Positions 1 through 6,242 of a stretch of 10,888 nt of DNA are shown piece by piece; within the stretch, counting starts at the first letter, position 1; each line of letters starts with the position of its first letter. A model generated the notes under the pieces. It searched no databases, was not told the origin of the DNA, and saw nothing but the letters and a program-made list of their open reading frames with translations. Origin of the DNA: AWTP1-13 sp035762425 (lineage in GTDB: Bacteria > Pseudomonadota > Alphaproteobacteria > Rhizobiales > Hyphomicrobiaceae); the NCBI GenBank assembly GCA_035762425.1, contig DASTOW010000004.1, positions 1 through 10,888 of the forward strand. The letters are read 5' to 3'. A program made the position numbers and the translations under genes.

Positions 1-864
1 ACCATCCAGGGCATCGCCGTGGTCGCCGGGTTGCTGATCCTGGCGGCGGTGGTCGTCTCCGGTATGGGCGGCCTCGGCCAGGCGGTGGCACAGATCGAGC
101 CCGCCCGCCTGACACCGATCGACCACGAGGAGAGTCTGCTCGCAACGCTCGAGCATCTGGCCATTCCCGTGTGCGGCACGATCGTGGCCGTGGAGCTGAT
201 CTCCCGCTTCCTGGGTGCCCGTACGGCACAGGTCGCGGCCTCGGGCACCATGCTGGGCGGAGCCATCTACCTCACGGTCGGCGCGATCCCGGTCCTGCTC
301 GGGTTGCTCGGGCCGTCGCTGGGGCTCGAAGTTGCGGACACGGAGCAGTTCATTCCGAAGCTCGCCGAGCAGCATCTGGTCGGCCCGGTGTACATCGTAT
401 TCGTCGGCGCGATCGTGTCGGCGATCCTCTCTGCCGTGCACGCTGCGCTGCACGCGCCCGCTTCGCAGCTCTCCCACAACATCGTCGTGCGCGCGGTGCC
501 GAGCTTGAGCGAGCGGGGCAAGCTGTGGTCGGTGCGCCTGACGGTGCTCGTACTCAGCGTGGTGGCATTTCTGATCGCCCTCGCCTCGGAGGGCATTCAC
601 GAACTGGTGGAGACGGCGTCCGCATTCGGCAGTGCCGGTGTGTTTGTCGCTACACTCTTTGCGCTTTTCACCCGTTTCGGCGGTCCAGCCAGCGCTTACG
701 CTGCGATTCTTGCAGGAATGTTCGTCTGGGCAATTGGTAAATATGTGCTCGAGTTTTCGGTGCCATATCTACTGGGTTTATTGGCCGCGTTTCTTGGTTA
801 CGTCGCGTTAGCCTGGGTAAATACACAGGCTCCATTGAACGCTCGTCAGGCCGAGACAGGGTAA
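1..864 (+). CDS. Sodium:solute symporter family protein, C-terminal part (5' end outside window)
   Basis: The frame is open from the first base to the TAA at 862-864, giving 287 residues with no start in the window, so the N-terminal helices, where most of the sodium-binding core lies, are missing. What remains is strongly hydrophobic: helices around residues 5-22, 52-70, 78-100, 122-147, 173-192, 206-222, 226-244 and 248-268, separated by short charged loops. The stretch GTMLGGAIYLTVGAIPVLLG near residues 82-101 is typical of the SSS family (PutP/PanF/SglT type), which couples inward sodium flow to uptake of amino acids, sugars, vitamins or organic acids across the inner membrane. The substrate cannot be assigned. 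The last 75 or so codons are less GC-rich than the rest. A 10-bp inverted repeat straddles the stop codon. Family call fairly sure; specificity unknown. Confidence 0.85.
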   Translation, partial: TIQGIAVVAGLLILAAVVVSGMGGLGQAVAQIEPARLTPIDHEESLLATLEHLAIPVCGTIVAVELISRFLGARTAQVAASGTMLGGAIYLTVGAIPVLLGLLGPSLGLEVADTEQFIPKLAEQHLVGPVYIVFVGAIVSAILSAVHAALHAPASQLSHNIVVRAVPSLSERGKLWSVRLTVLVLSVVAFLIALASEGIHELVETASAFGSAGVFVATLFALFTRFGGPASAYAAILAGMFVWAIGKYVLEFSVPYLLGLLAAFLGYVALAWVNTQAPLNARQAETG

Positions 865-896
865 ATTCTGCTGCCGCTGCGGCCATCTGTCTCGGC
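850..896 (+). terminator. Inverted repeat spanning the symporter stop codon; possible 3' hairpin
   Basis: Arms GCCGAGACAG (850-859) and CTGTCTCGGC (887-896) are perfect reverse complements separated by 27 nt. The loop itself contains a small GCCG-CTG-CGGC hairpin, so the transcript could form a stacked structure around the TAA at 862-864. No U-run follows the second arm, so this is either a poor intrinsic terminator or a 3'-end stabilising structure. A second weaker element, GTGTCAAGACAC at 910-921 followed by CATTTTT, lies 13 nt downstream and could supply a U-tract. Structure seen directly; the role is inferred. Confidence 0.45.
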
Positions 897-975
897 AGTG
901 CAACATCGTGTGTCAAGACACCATTTTTGTCACAAGTTTTGGGCATCCGCCGCTACTTGTACGTGCGCCTTTTAA

Positions 976-994
976 CTATCGCTACAACCGATAG
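976..994 (+). promoter_or_regulatory. Short inverted repeat in the leader of the phosphatase gene
   Basis: CTATCG (976-981) and CGATAG (989-994) are perfect inverted arms with a 7-nt spacer. They lie in the 248-bp intergenic region between the symporter and the HAD phosphatase, a stretch that is visibly AT-richer than the rest of the window and so the likely site of a promoter. I could not find a convincing -35/-10 pair with normal spacing. The repeat may be a regulator site or only a chance small hairpin. Confidence 0.25.
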
Positions 995-1112
995 ATGAAC
1001 GGTTAAGGACATACAGAACAAAAAGCGTTGGCAGAGCGTTGTTCCGCAGCTAAAGCAAAACCGACAAAACTGCGGCCTGGGTGCGGTATTCCTATCAAGG
1101 GGTTGGGTTAAC

Positions 1113-1820
1113 GTGTCACGTGCGCGTGTGAAGTGCTGTGCGTTCGTTGATTTCGACGGAACGATTGCACCGTGCGACGCGACCGACATGCTGTTCGAGC
1201 GTTTTGCCGATCCCTCTTGGCGCGAGGTCGAGGAGGAGTGGCAGGCCGGCGTGATCGGCTCGCGCGAGTGCATGACGCGTCAGGTCAGCCTGCTGCGGGC
1301 AACGCCGCAAGACCTCGTCGCGGCGGCGCTGGAGGTCGGCGTAGATCCCGGTTTCCCAACCTTTGTGCGCGAATGCGCGCGCAACGGCGTCGGCATGATG
1401 GTCGTGTCCGACGGCTTCGACTTCGTCATTGAAGCAGTTCTGCGCGATGCCGGCTTGAACGTGCCCTTTCACGCCAATCATCTCGAATCGACCGGCGGCG
1501 ACCGTTGGCGCGTGACATTCCCGTCGGCGCGCAGCGACTGCCGGGCGCTGGCCGGCAATTGCAAGTGCTCGTTTACCGAGCCGCACTCTTCGTCGGTCAA
1601 GGTGGTGGTTGGCGACGGGCGGTCGGATTTCTGCATCGCCGGGCGCGCGGACCTGGTGTTTGCCAAGGGTAAGCTTCTTGACCTGTGCCGCGGCAACGGC
1701 ACCACGCATGTCGCCTTCAACGATTTCTTCGAGGTAACCGCCAAGCTTGGCGCTTGGCTCAACAACTACGAAAGAGACCTCGCCACGGCCCTTCCGGCCG
1801 CTCGGCAAGCGAGCAGATGA
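1113..1820 (+). CDS. HAD-superfamily phosphatase, MtnX/SerB-like (subclass IB)
   Basis: 235 residues with all four HAD motifs: motif I FVDFDGTI (nucleophile Asp13, acid/base Asp15), motif II VVSDG (Ser99), a motif III lysine probably in GNCKC (Lys151), and motif IV GDGRSDFCIA (Asp168, Asp172). Residues 20-80 between motifs I and II form the helical C1 cap of the IB group. The layout and length resemble MtnX-like phosphatases, which act in methionine salvage, and the related phosphoserine phosphatases; both hydrolyse phosphomonoesters of small molecules in the cytoplasm. The GTG start at 1113 is chosen because AAGGGG (1097-1102) lies 10 nt upstream and motif I sits close to the N-terminus, as is usual. 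The stop overlaps the start of the next gene as ATGA, so the two are probably co-translated. No methionine-salvage gene is visible, so the name mtnX is not justified; the substrate is unknown. Confidence 0.85.
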   Translation: MSRARVKCCAFVDFDGTIAPCDATDMLFERFADPSWREVEEEWQAGVIGSRECMTRQVSLLRATPQDLVAAALEVGVDPGFPTFVRECARNGVGMMVVSDGFDFVIEAVLRDAGLNVPFHANHLESTGGDRWRVTFPSARSDCRALAGNCKCSFTEPHSSSVKVVVGDGRSDFCIAGRADLVFAKGKLLDLCRGNGTTHVAFNDFFEVTAKLGAWLNNYERDLATALPAARQASR

Positions 1821-2728
1821 TCGAGAAAGATTCCACACACATGTCCTCAGTTGAACCCGACGGCGTCGCGGCAGCGACGACAGAAGATCGCGGCGTATAC
1901 CACGATGGCGGCAAGACCGGTTTTTTGCTGATCCACGGCTTGAGCGGAACGCCGGTCGAGCTGCGCTATATTGCCAACGGCCTTGCTCGCGCAGGCCATA
2001 CCGTCTATTGCCCGCAGCTGGCCGGACACTGCGGCACGCTCGATGAACTCACTGCCACCACGTGGCATGACTGGTACGACAGCGCCGAGGTGGCGCTGAA
2101 GCGCCTCTCGGAACGCTGCGATCAGGTGTTCGTGGGCGGATTGTCGATGGGCGCGATCCTGGCCTTGCGCCTCGCCGCTCAGCACCCCGACACCGTCAAA
2201 GGCACCATGCTGTACGCGCCGACCTTGTGGCTCGACGGCTGGGGCGTGCCCTGGTATGGCCGCCTGTTCCGCATCGTGCTGCAGAAGGTGGTGGCGAACC
2301 AGATCTGGTTCTCCGAACGCTCCCCCTACGGCATCAAGGACCAGCGCCTGCGGGCGATCATCGCCGAGGCGATCCACAGCGGCGATCCGTCGAAGGCGGG
2401 CTTCCTGAGTATTCCCGGCGGACCGATGTTCGAGCTGCGCAAGCTGGTGAAGACTGTGAAGGCCGACCTGGCCAGCATCACCCAGCCGGCGCTGATCCTG
2501 CACCCGCGCGAGGATGATCGCGCGAGCCTGCGCAACGCTCACCATCTCGAGTGGAACCTGGGCGGCCGGGTTGAAACGGTGGTCCTCGAGGACAGCTATC
2601 ACGTCATCACTCTCGACCGGCAGCGCGACGTGGTGCTGGAGAAGACCATAAGCTTTGCCGAAGCGCTGGCCGGTCGGTCCGTTGGGGAGCCAGAGGAGCG
2701 GAGCGTGCGGCCGATCGCGGCCGCCTGA
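1817..2728 (+). CDS. Alpha/beta hydrolase (carboxylesterase/lipase-like), first paralogue
   Basis: 303 residues from the ATG at 1817, which overlaps the phosphatase stop (ATGA) and suggests translational coupling; a second in-frame ATG at 1841 is a possible alternative start, with a purine-rich GAGAAAGA upstream. The fold signature is clear: oxyanion region FLLIHGLSGTP (36-46), nucleophile elbow GGLSMG with Ser110, acid in HPREDD (Asp233 or Asp234), and catalytic His262 in DSYHVITLD. This resembles Est30-type carboxylesterases and monoacylglycerol lipases, which cleave short or medium acyl esters. There is no signal peptide, so it is probably cytoplasmic. Residues 140-200 form the variable cap that sets substrate choice. 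It is clearly homologous along its whole length to the hydrolase at 4484-5356 (about half the residues match by eye). The proline- and arginine-rich tail after residue 285 has no match there. Esterase versus thioesterase or acyltransferase activity cannot be told from sequence. Confidence 0.88.
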   Translation: MIEKDSTHMSSVEPDGVAAATTEDRGVYHDGGKTGFLLIHGLSGTPVELRYIANGLARAGHTVYCPQLAGHCGTLDELTATTWHDWYDSAEVALKRLSERCDQVFVGGLSMGAILALRLAAQHPDTVKGTMLYAPTLWLDGWGVPWYGRLFRIVLQKVVANQIWFSERSPYGIKDQRLRAIIAEAIHSGDPSKAGFLSIPGGPMFELRKLVKTVKADLASITQPALILHPREDDRASLRNAHHLEWNLGGRVETVVLEDSYHVITLDRQRDVVLEKTISFAEALAGRSVGEPEERSVRPIAAA

Positions 2729-2882
2729 AGGTTGCTCGGTCATCTGTTGTTGACGACGTTTATTTGCCGCATGCATCCGGCCGTAGCTGGTTATGGCCAA
2801 TTGAAAATGGACCCGCGGGTGCTGCCCGGCGTTACCAGGGTGGCAGGGTGGAGAAGTCATCAAGCAGGGATGATGGGCTAGG

Positions 2883-4301
2883 ATGATGAGTACAGCTCGC
2901 GTACGCCGCGACAGTGCGAGCGCGTTGACGGAGGAAGAGGAGCTGTTGGCCCTCGAAACTCTGTACTGCTCCCACGGCGACACCGTTCACTACACCGAGC
3001 CTGCCAAGATCTTCGATCGCTGCGAAGGCTCCTACATCTTCGACATGCAGGGCCGTCCGTACCTGGACCTGCAGATGTGGTACTCGGCGGTCAATTTCGG
3101 CTACGCCAATCCGCGCCTCAACGATGCAGTGCGGCGCCAGCTGGATCGTTTGCCGCAGGTGGCGAGCCAGTATCTGCATCGCGAGAAGATCGAGCTTGCC
3201 GCGCATATTGCGCGCGATGCGGCGCGCAAGTTCGCCACCAAGGGCCGCGTCCACTTCAACGTTGGCGGCAGCCAGGCGGTCGAGGACAGCCTGAAGCTCG
3301 TGCGCAACTTCAAGAAGGGCAAGAGCCTAATGTTTGCGTTCGAGGGCGGCTATCACGGCCGCACGCTCGGCGCCTCGGCAATCACCTCGTCCTACCGCTA
3401 TCGCCGCCGCTACGGCCACTTTGGCGACCGCGCCCACTTCGTGCCGTTCCCCTACCACTTCCGCGGCCCCAAAGGCATGAGCAAGGAAGAGTATGGCCAG
3501 CACTGCGTGCAGCAGTTCGAGCGGCTGTTTGAGAGCGAGTACAACGGCGTTTGGGATCCGAAAGCCGGCGAGGCCGAGTACGCCGCCTTCTACGTCGAGC
3601 CGATCCAGGGCACCGGCGGATACGTAATTCCACCGAAGAATTACTTCGTTGAGCTGAAGCGCGTGCTCGACAAGTACGGCATCCTGCTGGTGGTCGACGA
3701 AATCCAGATGGGCTTCTATCGCACCGGCAAGCTGTGGTCGATCGAGCACTTCGGCGTGAAGCCCGATGCTATCGTGTTCGGCAAGGCGATCACCAACGGC
3801 CTCAATCCGCTGGCTGGTGTGTGGGCGCGCGAGGAGCTGATCAACCCGGAGATCTTCCCTCCCGGCTCCACCCACTCCACGTTCAATGCCAATCCGATGG
3901 GCACCGCCGTCGCACTCGAGGCCATGCAGATGATGGCCGAGACCGACTATGAGCGGATGGTGATGGAGAAGGGCGCCTACCTGCTCGAGGGTCTGCAGGA
4001 CCTCAAGCGCCGCCACAAGGTTATCGGAGATGTCGATGGCTTGGGCTTGGCCCTGCGCATGGAGATCTGCGAGCCGCACGACAGCTATACGCCGGCGAAG
4101 GCGATCGTGGATCGCATGGTCGATGAAGCGCTCAAGGGCGACCTCACCGTCAACGGCAAGACCTACGGCCTCGTTCTCGATATCGGCGGCTATCACAAGA
4201 ACGTGGTGACGTTGGCCCCAAGTTTGCACATCAGCTGGGACGAGATGGACCTGGCCCTCAAGCTGCTGGACCAGGTTCTGCGTCGTGTCACGAAAAGCTG
4301 A
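2883..4301 (+). CDS. Class III PLP-dependent aminotransferase
   Basis: 472 residues, the normal size for fold-type I class III aminotransferases. Key features: GGSQA (128-132) for the PLP phosphate; GGYHGRTLGA (155-164), whose Tyr/His pair stacks on the PLP ring; VEPIQGTGG (238-246); VVDEIQMGFYRTGK (270-283), whose Asp272 contacts the pyridine nitrogen; the Schiff-base Lys301 in FGKAITNG; and THSTFNANPMG (330-340) from the neighbouring subunit. The family moves an amino group, usually from an omega-amine, an amino acid or an amino sugar, to a keto acid or aldehyde; relatives include GABA, ornithine and putrescine aminotransferases, and some are decarboxylases or mutases. The substrate is not evident. 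Either ATG at 2883 or 2886 could start it; AGGGA at 2866-2870 is a rather distant ribosome site. It lies 154 bp after the first hydrolase and 182 bp before the second. It is cytoplasmic, with no signal peptide. Confidence 0.92.
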   Translation: MMSTARVRRDSASALTEEEELLALETLYCSHGDTVHYTEPAKIFDRCEGSYIFDMQGRPYLDLQMWYSAVNFGYANPRLNDAVRRQLDRLPQVASQYLHREKIELAAHIARDAARKFATKGRVHFNVGGSQAVEDSLKLVRNFKKGKSLMFAFEGGYHGRTLGASAITSSYRYRRRYGHFGDRAHFVPFPYHFRGPKGMSKEEYGQHCVQQFERLFESEYNGVWDPKAGEAEYAAFYVEPIQGTGGYVIPPKNYFVELKRVLDKYGILLVVDEIQMGFYRTGKLWSIEHFGVKPDAIVFGKAITNGLNPLAGVWAREELINPEIFPPGSTHSTFNANPMGTAVALEAMQMMAETDYERMVMEKGAYLLEGLQDLKRRHKVIGDVDGLGLALRMEICEPHDSYTPAKAIVDRMVDEALKGDLTVNGKTYGLVLDIGGYHKNVVTLAPSLHISWDEMDLALKLLDQVLRRVTKS

Positions 4302-4483
4302 TTGCCGCGCGGCCCCAGGAACCATGCCGCGGGGACGTGGGTTGTTCGACCAACGCTCACTCCACGGCCGGCCGGTCGAGGGTCTTCACAGGGTGCGACG
4401 ATTGTTGCGTTGGTGCCATGCGCGCCGAGCGTGTATGGCCGCGGCGGGATTAGGGGTCGTACGCCACGCGCGTACGTGATGAG
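4302..4483 (+). other. Non-coding spacer between aminotransferase and second hydrolase
   Basis: This 182-bp stretch is very GC-rich and holds no gene I can support: short open frames here lack a ribosome site and have arginine- and proline-rich shadow composition. It contains a 10-bp palindrome CGGCCGGCCG (4365-4374) and two copies of CGTACG (4458-4463 and 4471-4476) shortly before the next start codon. No U-tracted hairpin and no clear promoter is visible, so readthrough from the aminotransferase is plausible. Confidence 0.4.
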
Positions 4484-5356
4484 ATGAACGCTCAGGATAA
4501 AGAGTTGCTTACCGATCGCAGCGTGTACCTCGCCGGTGGCCGCGTCGGCGTGCTGCTGATCCACGGTCTGGGTGGCACGCCCACCGAGTTGCGTTTCGTG
4601 GCGCATTTTCTCGCCCGGGCAGGCCATACGGTCTCCTGCATCCAGCTGGCAGGTCATTGCGGGACGCCTGAGGAGTTGCGCCGTTCGACCTGGCAGCAGT
4701 GGTACGCGAGCGTGGAGGAAGGCCACGACCACTTGCGCGAACATTGTGACGTCATCGTCGCCGGCGGCTTGTCGATGGGCGGCATCCTGGCGCTGCGTCT
4801 GGCCCAGCGACGGCCGGAGGGCGTGCAAGGCTTGCTGCTATTCGCGCCGACCCTGAAGCTCGACGGCTGGTCGATGCCCTGGTACTCGCGCGCGCTGCCG
4901 TATGTTCGCCCTTGGCCGGTCAAGCTCGAATTCGATCTTCCCGAGCACGAGCCTTATGGCTTGAAGGATGAGCGCGTGCGCGCGCTTGTGGTGTCGACCA
5001 TGCTAGGCGGCGACTCGGGCCAGGCCGGTGTGTTCAGCACGCCGATGCGTTCGTTCGCGCACTTCAATCAGCTGGTCGCGGTCGTGAAGCCGGACCTCGA
5101 CAAGGTGCGCCAGCCCGCACTCATCATTCATCCGCGCGATGACGATATGGCGAGCCTGAAGAATGCCCAGTATTTGCAGGCGAACCTTGGCGGTCTCGTC
5201 GACACCGTTGTGCTCGACGACAGCTATCACATGGTGACGCTGGATCAGCAGCGCCACGTCGTGGCGGAGCGCAGCACCGAGTTTGTCGCACGCATCGAAT
5301 CTGCCGCGAAAAGTGCAGCCGAAGCGCGCAGCGTGAAGGGCGCCCTGGCGGATTGA
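4484..5356 (+). CDS. Alpha/beta hydrolase (carboxylesterase/lipase-like), second paralogue
   Basis: 290 residues with the same plan as the protein at 1817-2728: VLLIHGLGGTP (23-33) for the oxyanion hole, GGLSMGG with nucleophile Ser97, acid in HPRDDD (Asp219-221), and His249 in DSYHMVTLD. Shared blocks include LARAGHTV, QLAGHCGT, the APTL-LDGW segment and QPALI-HPR-DD, so the two genes probably arose by duplication and then diverged, most strongly in the cap (residues 134-190) and at both ends. The ATG at 4484 is the only reasonable start, because an in-frame stop lies at 4451-4453; the ribosome site is weak (GATGAG directly before the start). There is no signal peptide. It faces the convergent DUF2147 gene across 23 bp. 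The likely activity is ester hydrolysis, or acyl transfer, on a substrate related to that of the first paralogue; the different cap hints at a different acyl or alcohol part. Confidence 0.88.
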   Translation: MNAQDKELLTDRSVYLAGGRVGVLLIHGLGGTPTELRFVAHFLARAGHTVSCIQLAGHCGTPEELRRSTWQQWYASVEEGHDHLREHCDVIVAGGLSMGGILALRLAQRRPEGVQGLLLFAPTLKLDGWSMPWYSRALPYVRPWPVKLEFDLPEHEPYGLKDERVRALVVSTMLGGDSGQAGVFSTPMRSFAHFNQLVAVVKPDLDKVRQPALIIHPRDDDMASLKNAQYLQANLGGLVDTVVLDDSYHMVTLDQQRHVVAERSTEFVARIESAAKSAAEARSVKGALAD

Positions 5357-5379
5357 AGACGAGGTCGATGAATTGGAGC

Positions 5380-5877
5380 TCAGGAGGCGCGGGACGCGTT
5401 GCAACCGGTGAACGGCTCGGGTGCGCGCTTCCACATGTGCGTCTCGCTCAAGAACCTGACGCCCATGTATCCCATCACCTGCAACCGGTCGCGCCCCTTC
5501 ATCTGGATCTCGACGTTGAACGTATCGTCCTTGTCCGGATCGTAAATCCAGCCGTCCTGCCAGACGCCGTTGGAGCCTTGTTTCAGGTTGCCGATGATCT
5601 GCAGGCCGCACAGCGGACGCCCCTTCCTGTCCGTGGCGGGAGCGCCTTTGGCATCGGTGGCCTCCTTAAGCCAGGCAATACGGCCGCAGAGCAGATTGCC
5701 GCAGGTGTGAATTTCTACCGCACCCCTGCCGGTGTGATCGATCCAAACTCCAGTAATAGGCGGGCCAGGTTGGGTCTGCGCATTGGCCGCAGGCAGCGTT
5801 GCTACAACCGCCAGCATGAGCGCGCCGGCAGTGGCGCGCACCACTTTGGCGAGGCCAGAAATTCCACTGCAAAGCAT
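5380..5877 (-). CDS. DUF2147 family secreted protein
   Basis: 165 residues from the ATG at 5877-5875. That start is chosen over upstream in-frame starts because GGAG lies 9 nt before it and a signal peptide then begins correctly: basic residues near 11-15, a hydrophobic core at 16-30, and an ANA cleavage site at about 31-33. The mature part starts with a GVWIDHTGRGAVEIHTCG block and continues with LCGRIAWLKE, GRPLCG and a W-x-x-GWIYDPDKDDTF segment, the recognisable pattern of DUF2147, a small beta-rich periplasmic or secreted domain of unproven biochemical function. Four cysteines in the mature region (59, 64, 90, 159) could form disulfides. The gene is convergent with the second hydrolase and divergent from the exporter operon. 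No functional link to either can be shown. Confidence 0.87.
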   Translation of the reverse strand: MLCSGISGLAKVVRATAGALMLAVVATLPAANAQTQPGPPITGVWIDHTGRGAVEIHTCGNLLCGRIAWLKEATDAKGAPATDRKGRPLCGLQIIGNLKQGSNGVWQDGWIYDPDKDDTFNVEIQMKGRDRLQVMGYMGVRFLSETHMWKRAPEPFTGCNASRAS

Positions 5878-6242
5878 GGACTTACGCTCCGATCGCGACG
5901 TGATTACCCAGTTCTTGAGGCGACATGCAACCCTGATGCGGAGAAAATGCGGCAAGTCGTGACACATAAGCGCCATTCCCTGCGCGTTTATGCCGACCGA
6001 GAAACAAGCAGGCCCCCGAGCCAAAATCAGTGCTTTACCGTTTCCGGCTCAAGTCGCAAGCGCGGCAATGAGTTCCTATATATTCACGGTTATTTTCCCA
6101 TATCGGGTCCAAGGGTAGACGCCGTGGGAGCGGCGAAGGCCGGCAATTGGGTGCGCGGACGCGCTGATTGGCGCTTCGCGATTATCTCACAACAGTCCGC
6201 GGCAGGTGCCGTGGCGAGACGGAGCAGGTTCCTGGCCACGCG
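5878..6242. other. Divergent intergenic region between DUF2147 and the exporter operon
   Basis: These 365 bp lie between two divergent starts and should hold both promoters. The middle (about 6020-6110) is AT-richer, with a TATATT at 6079-6084, but I could not pair it with a convincing -35 box, and on the minus strand TTGAGC plus a 17-bp spacer to TGATTT is equally weak. Two hairpins lie on the exporter side: CGCCG/CGGCG (6120-6124 and 6131-6135) and a stronger one at 6197-6214. The open frame that runs through here on the plus strand from 5353 is antisense to DUF2147 and is not supported as a gene. Confidence 0.5.
6197..6214 (+). promoter_or_regulatory. Compact stem-loop in the exporter leader
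   Basis: A 7-bp stem (six GC pairs and one G-U pair) closes on an AGGT loop and ends 28 nt before the permease ATG. It may shape ribosome access or mRNA stability in the 5' leader, which otherwise has only a poor ribosome site. The structure is read directly from the bases; the function is inferred. Confidence 0.3.

Noticed and set aside
2779..2798. Imperfect GGCC-flanked dyad between the first hydrolase and aminotransferase
   Set aside because: Only about six arm positions pair, with a mismatch; this is within chance for a GC-rich spacer.
1847..2983. Long minus-strand open frame of 378 codons opposite the first hydrolase
   Set aside because: It mirrors a gene with intact catalytic motifs, has shadow-type composition rich in Arg, His, Gln and Ala, and shows no family motif; high GC suppresses stops on the opposite strand.
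3327..4325. Minus-strand open frame of 332 codons opposite the aminotransferase
   Set aside because: It is a shadow of a gene with every expected PLP motif; the composition is not protein-like for any family I know.
4458..4476. Two CGTACG copies close to the second hydrolase start
   Set aside because: Six-base palindromes recur by chance in GC-rich DNA, and nothing else supports an operator here.
4302..4487. Small plus-strand open frame in the gap before the second hydrolase
   Set aside because: Arg/Pro/Gly-rich shadow composition, no ribosome site and no recognisable pattern.
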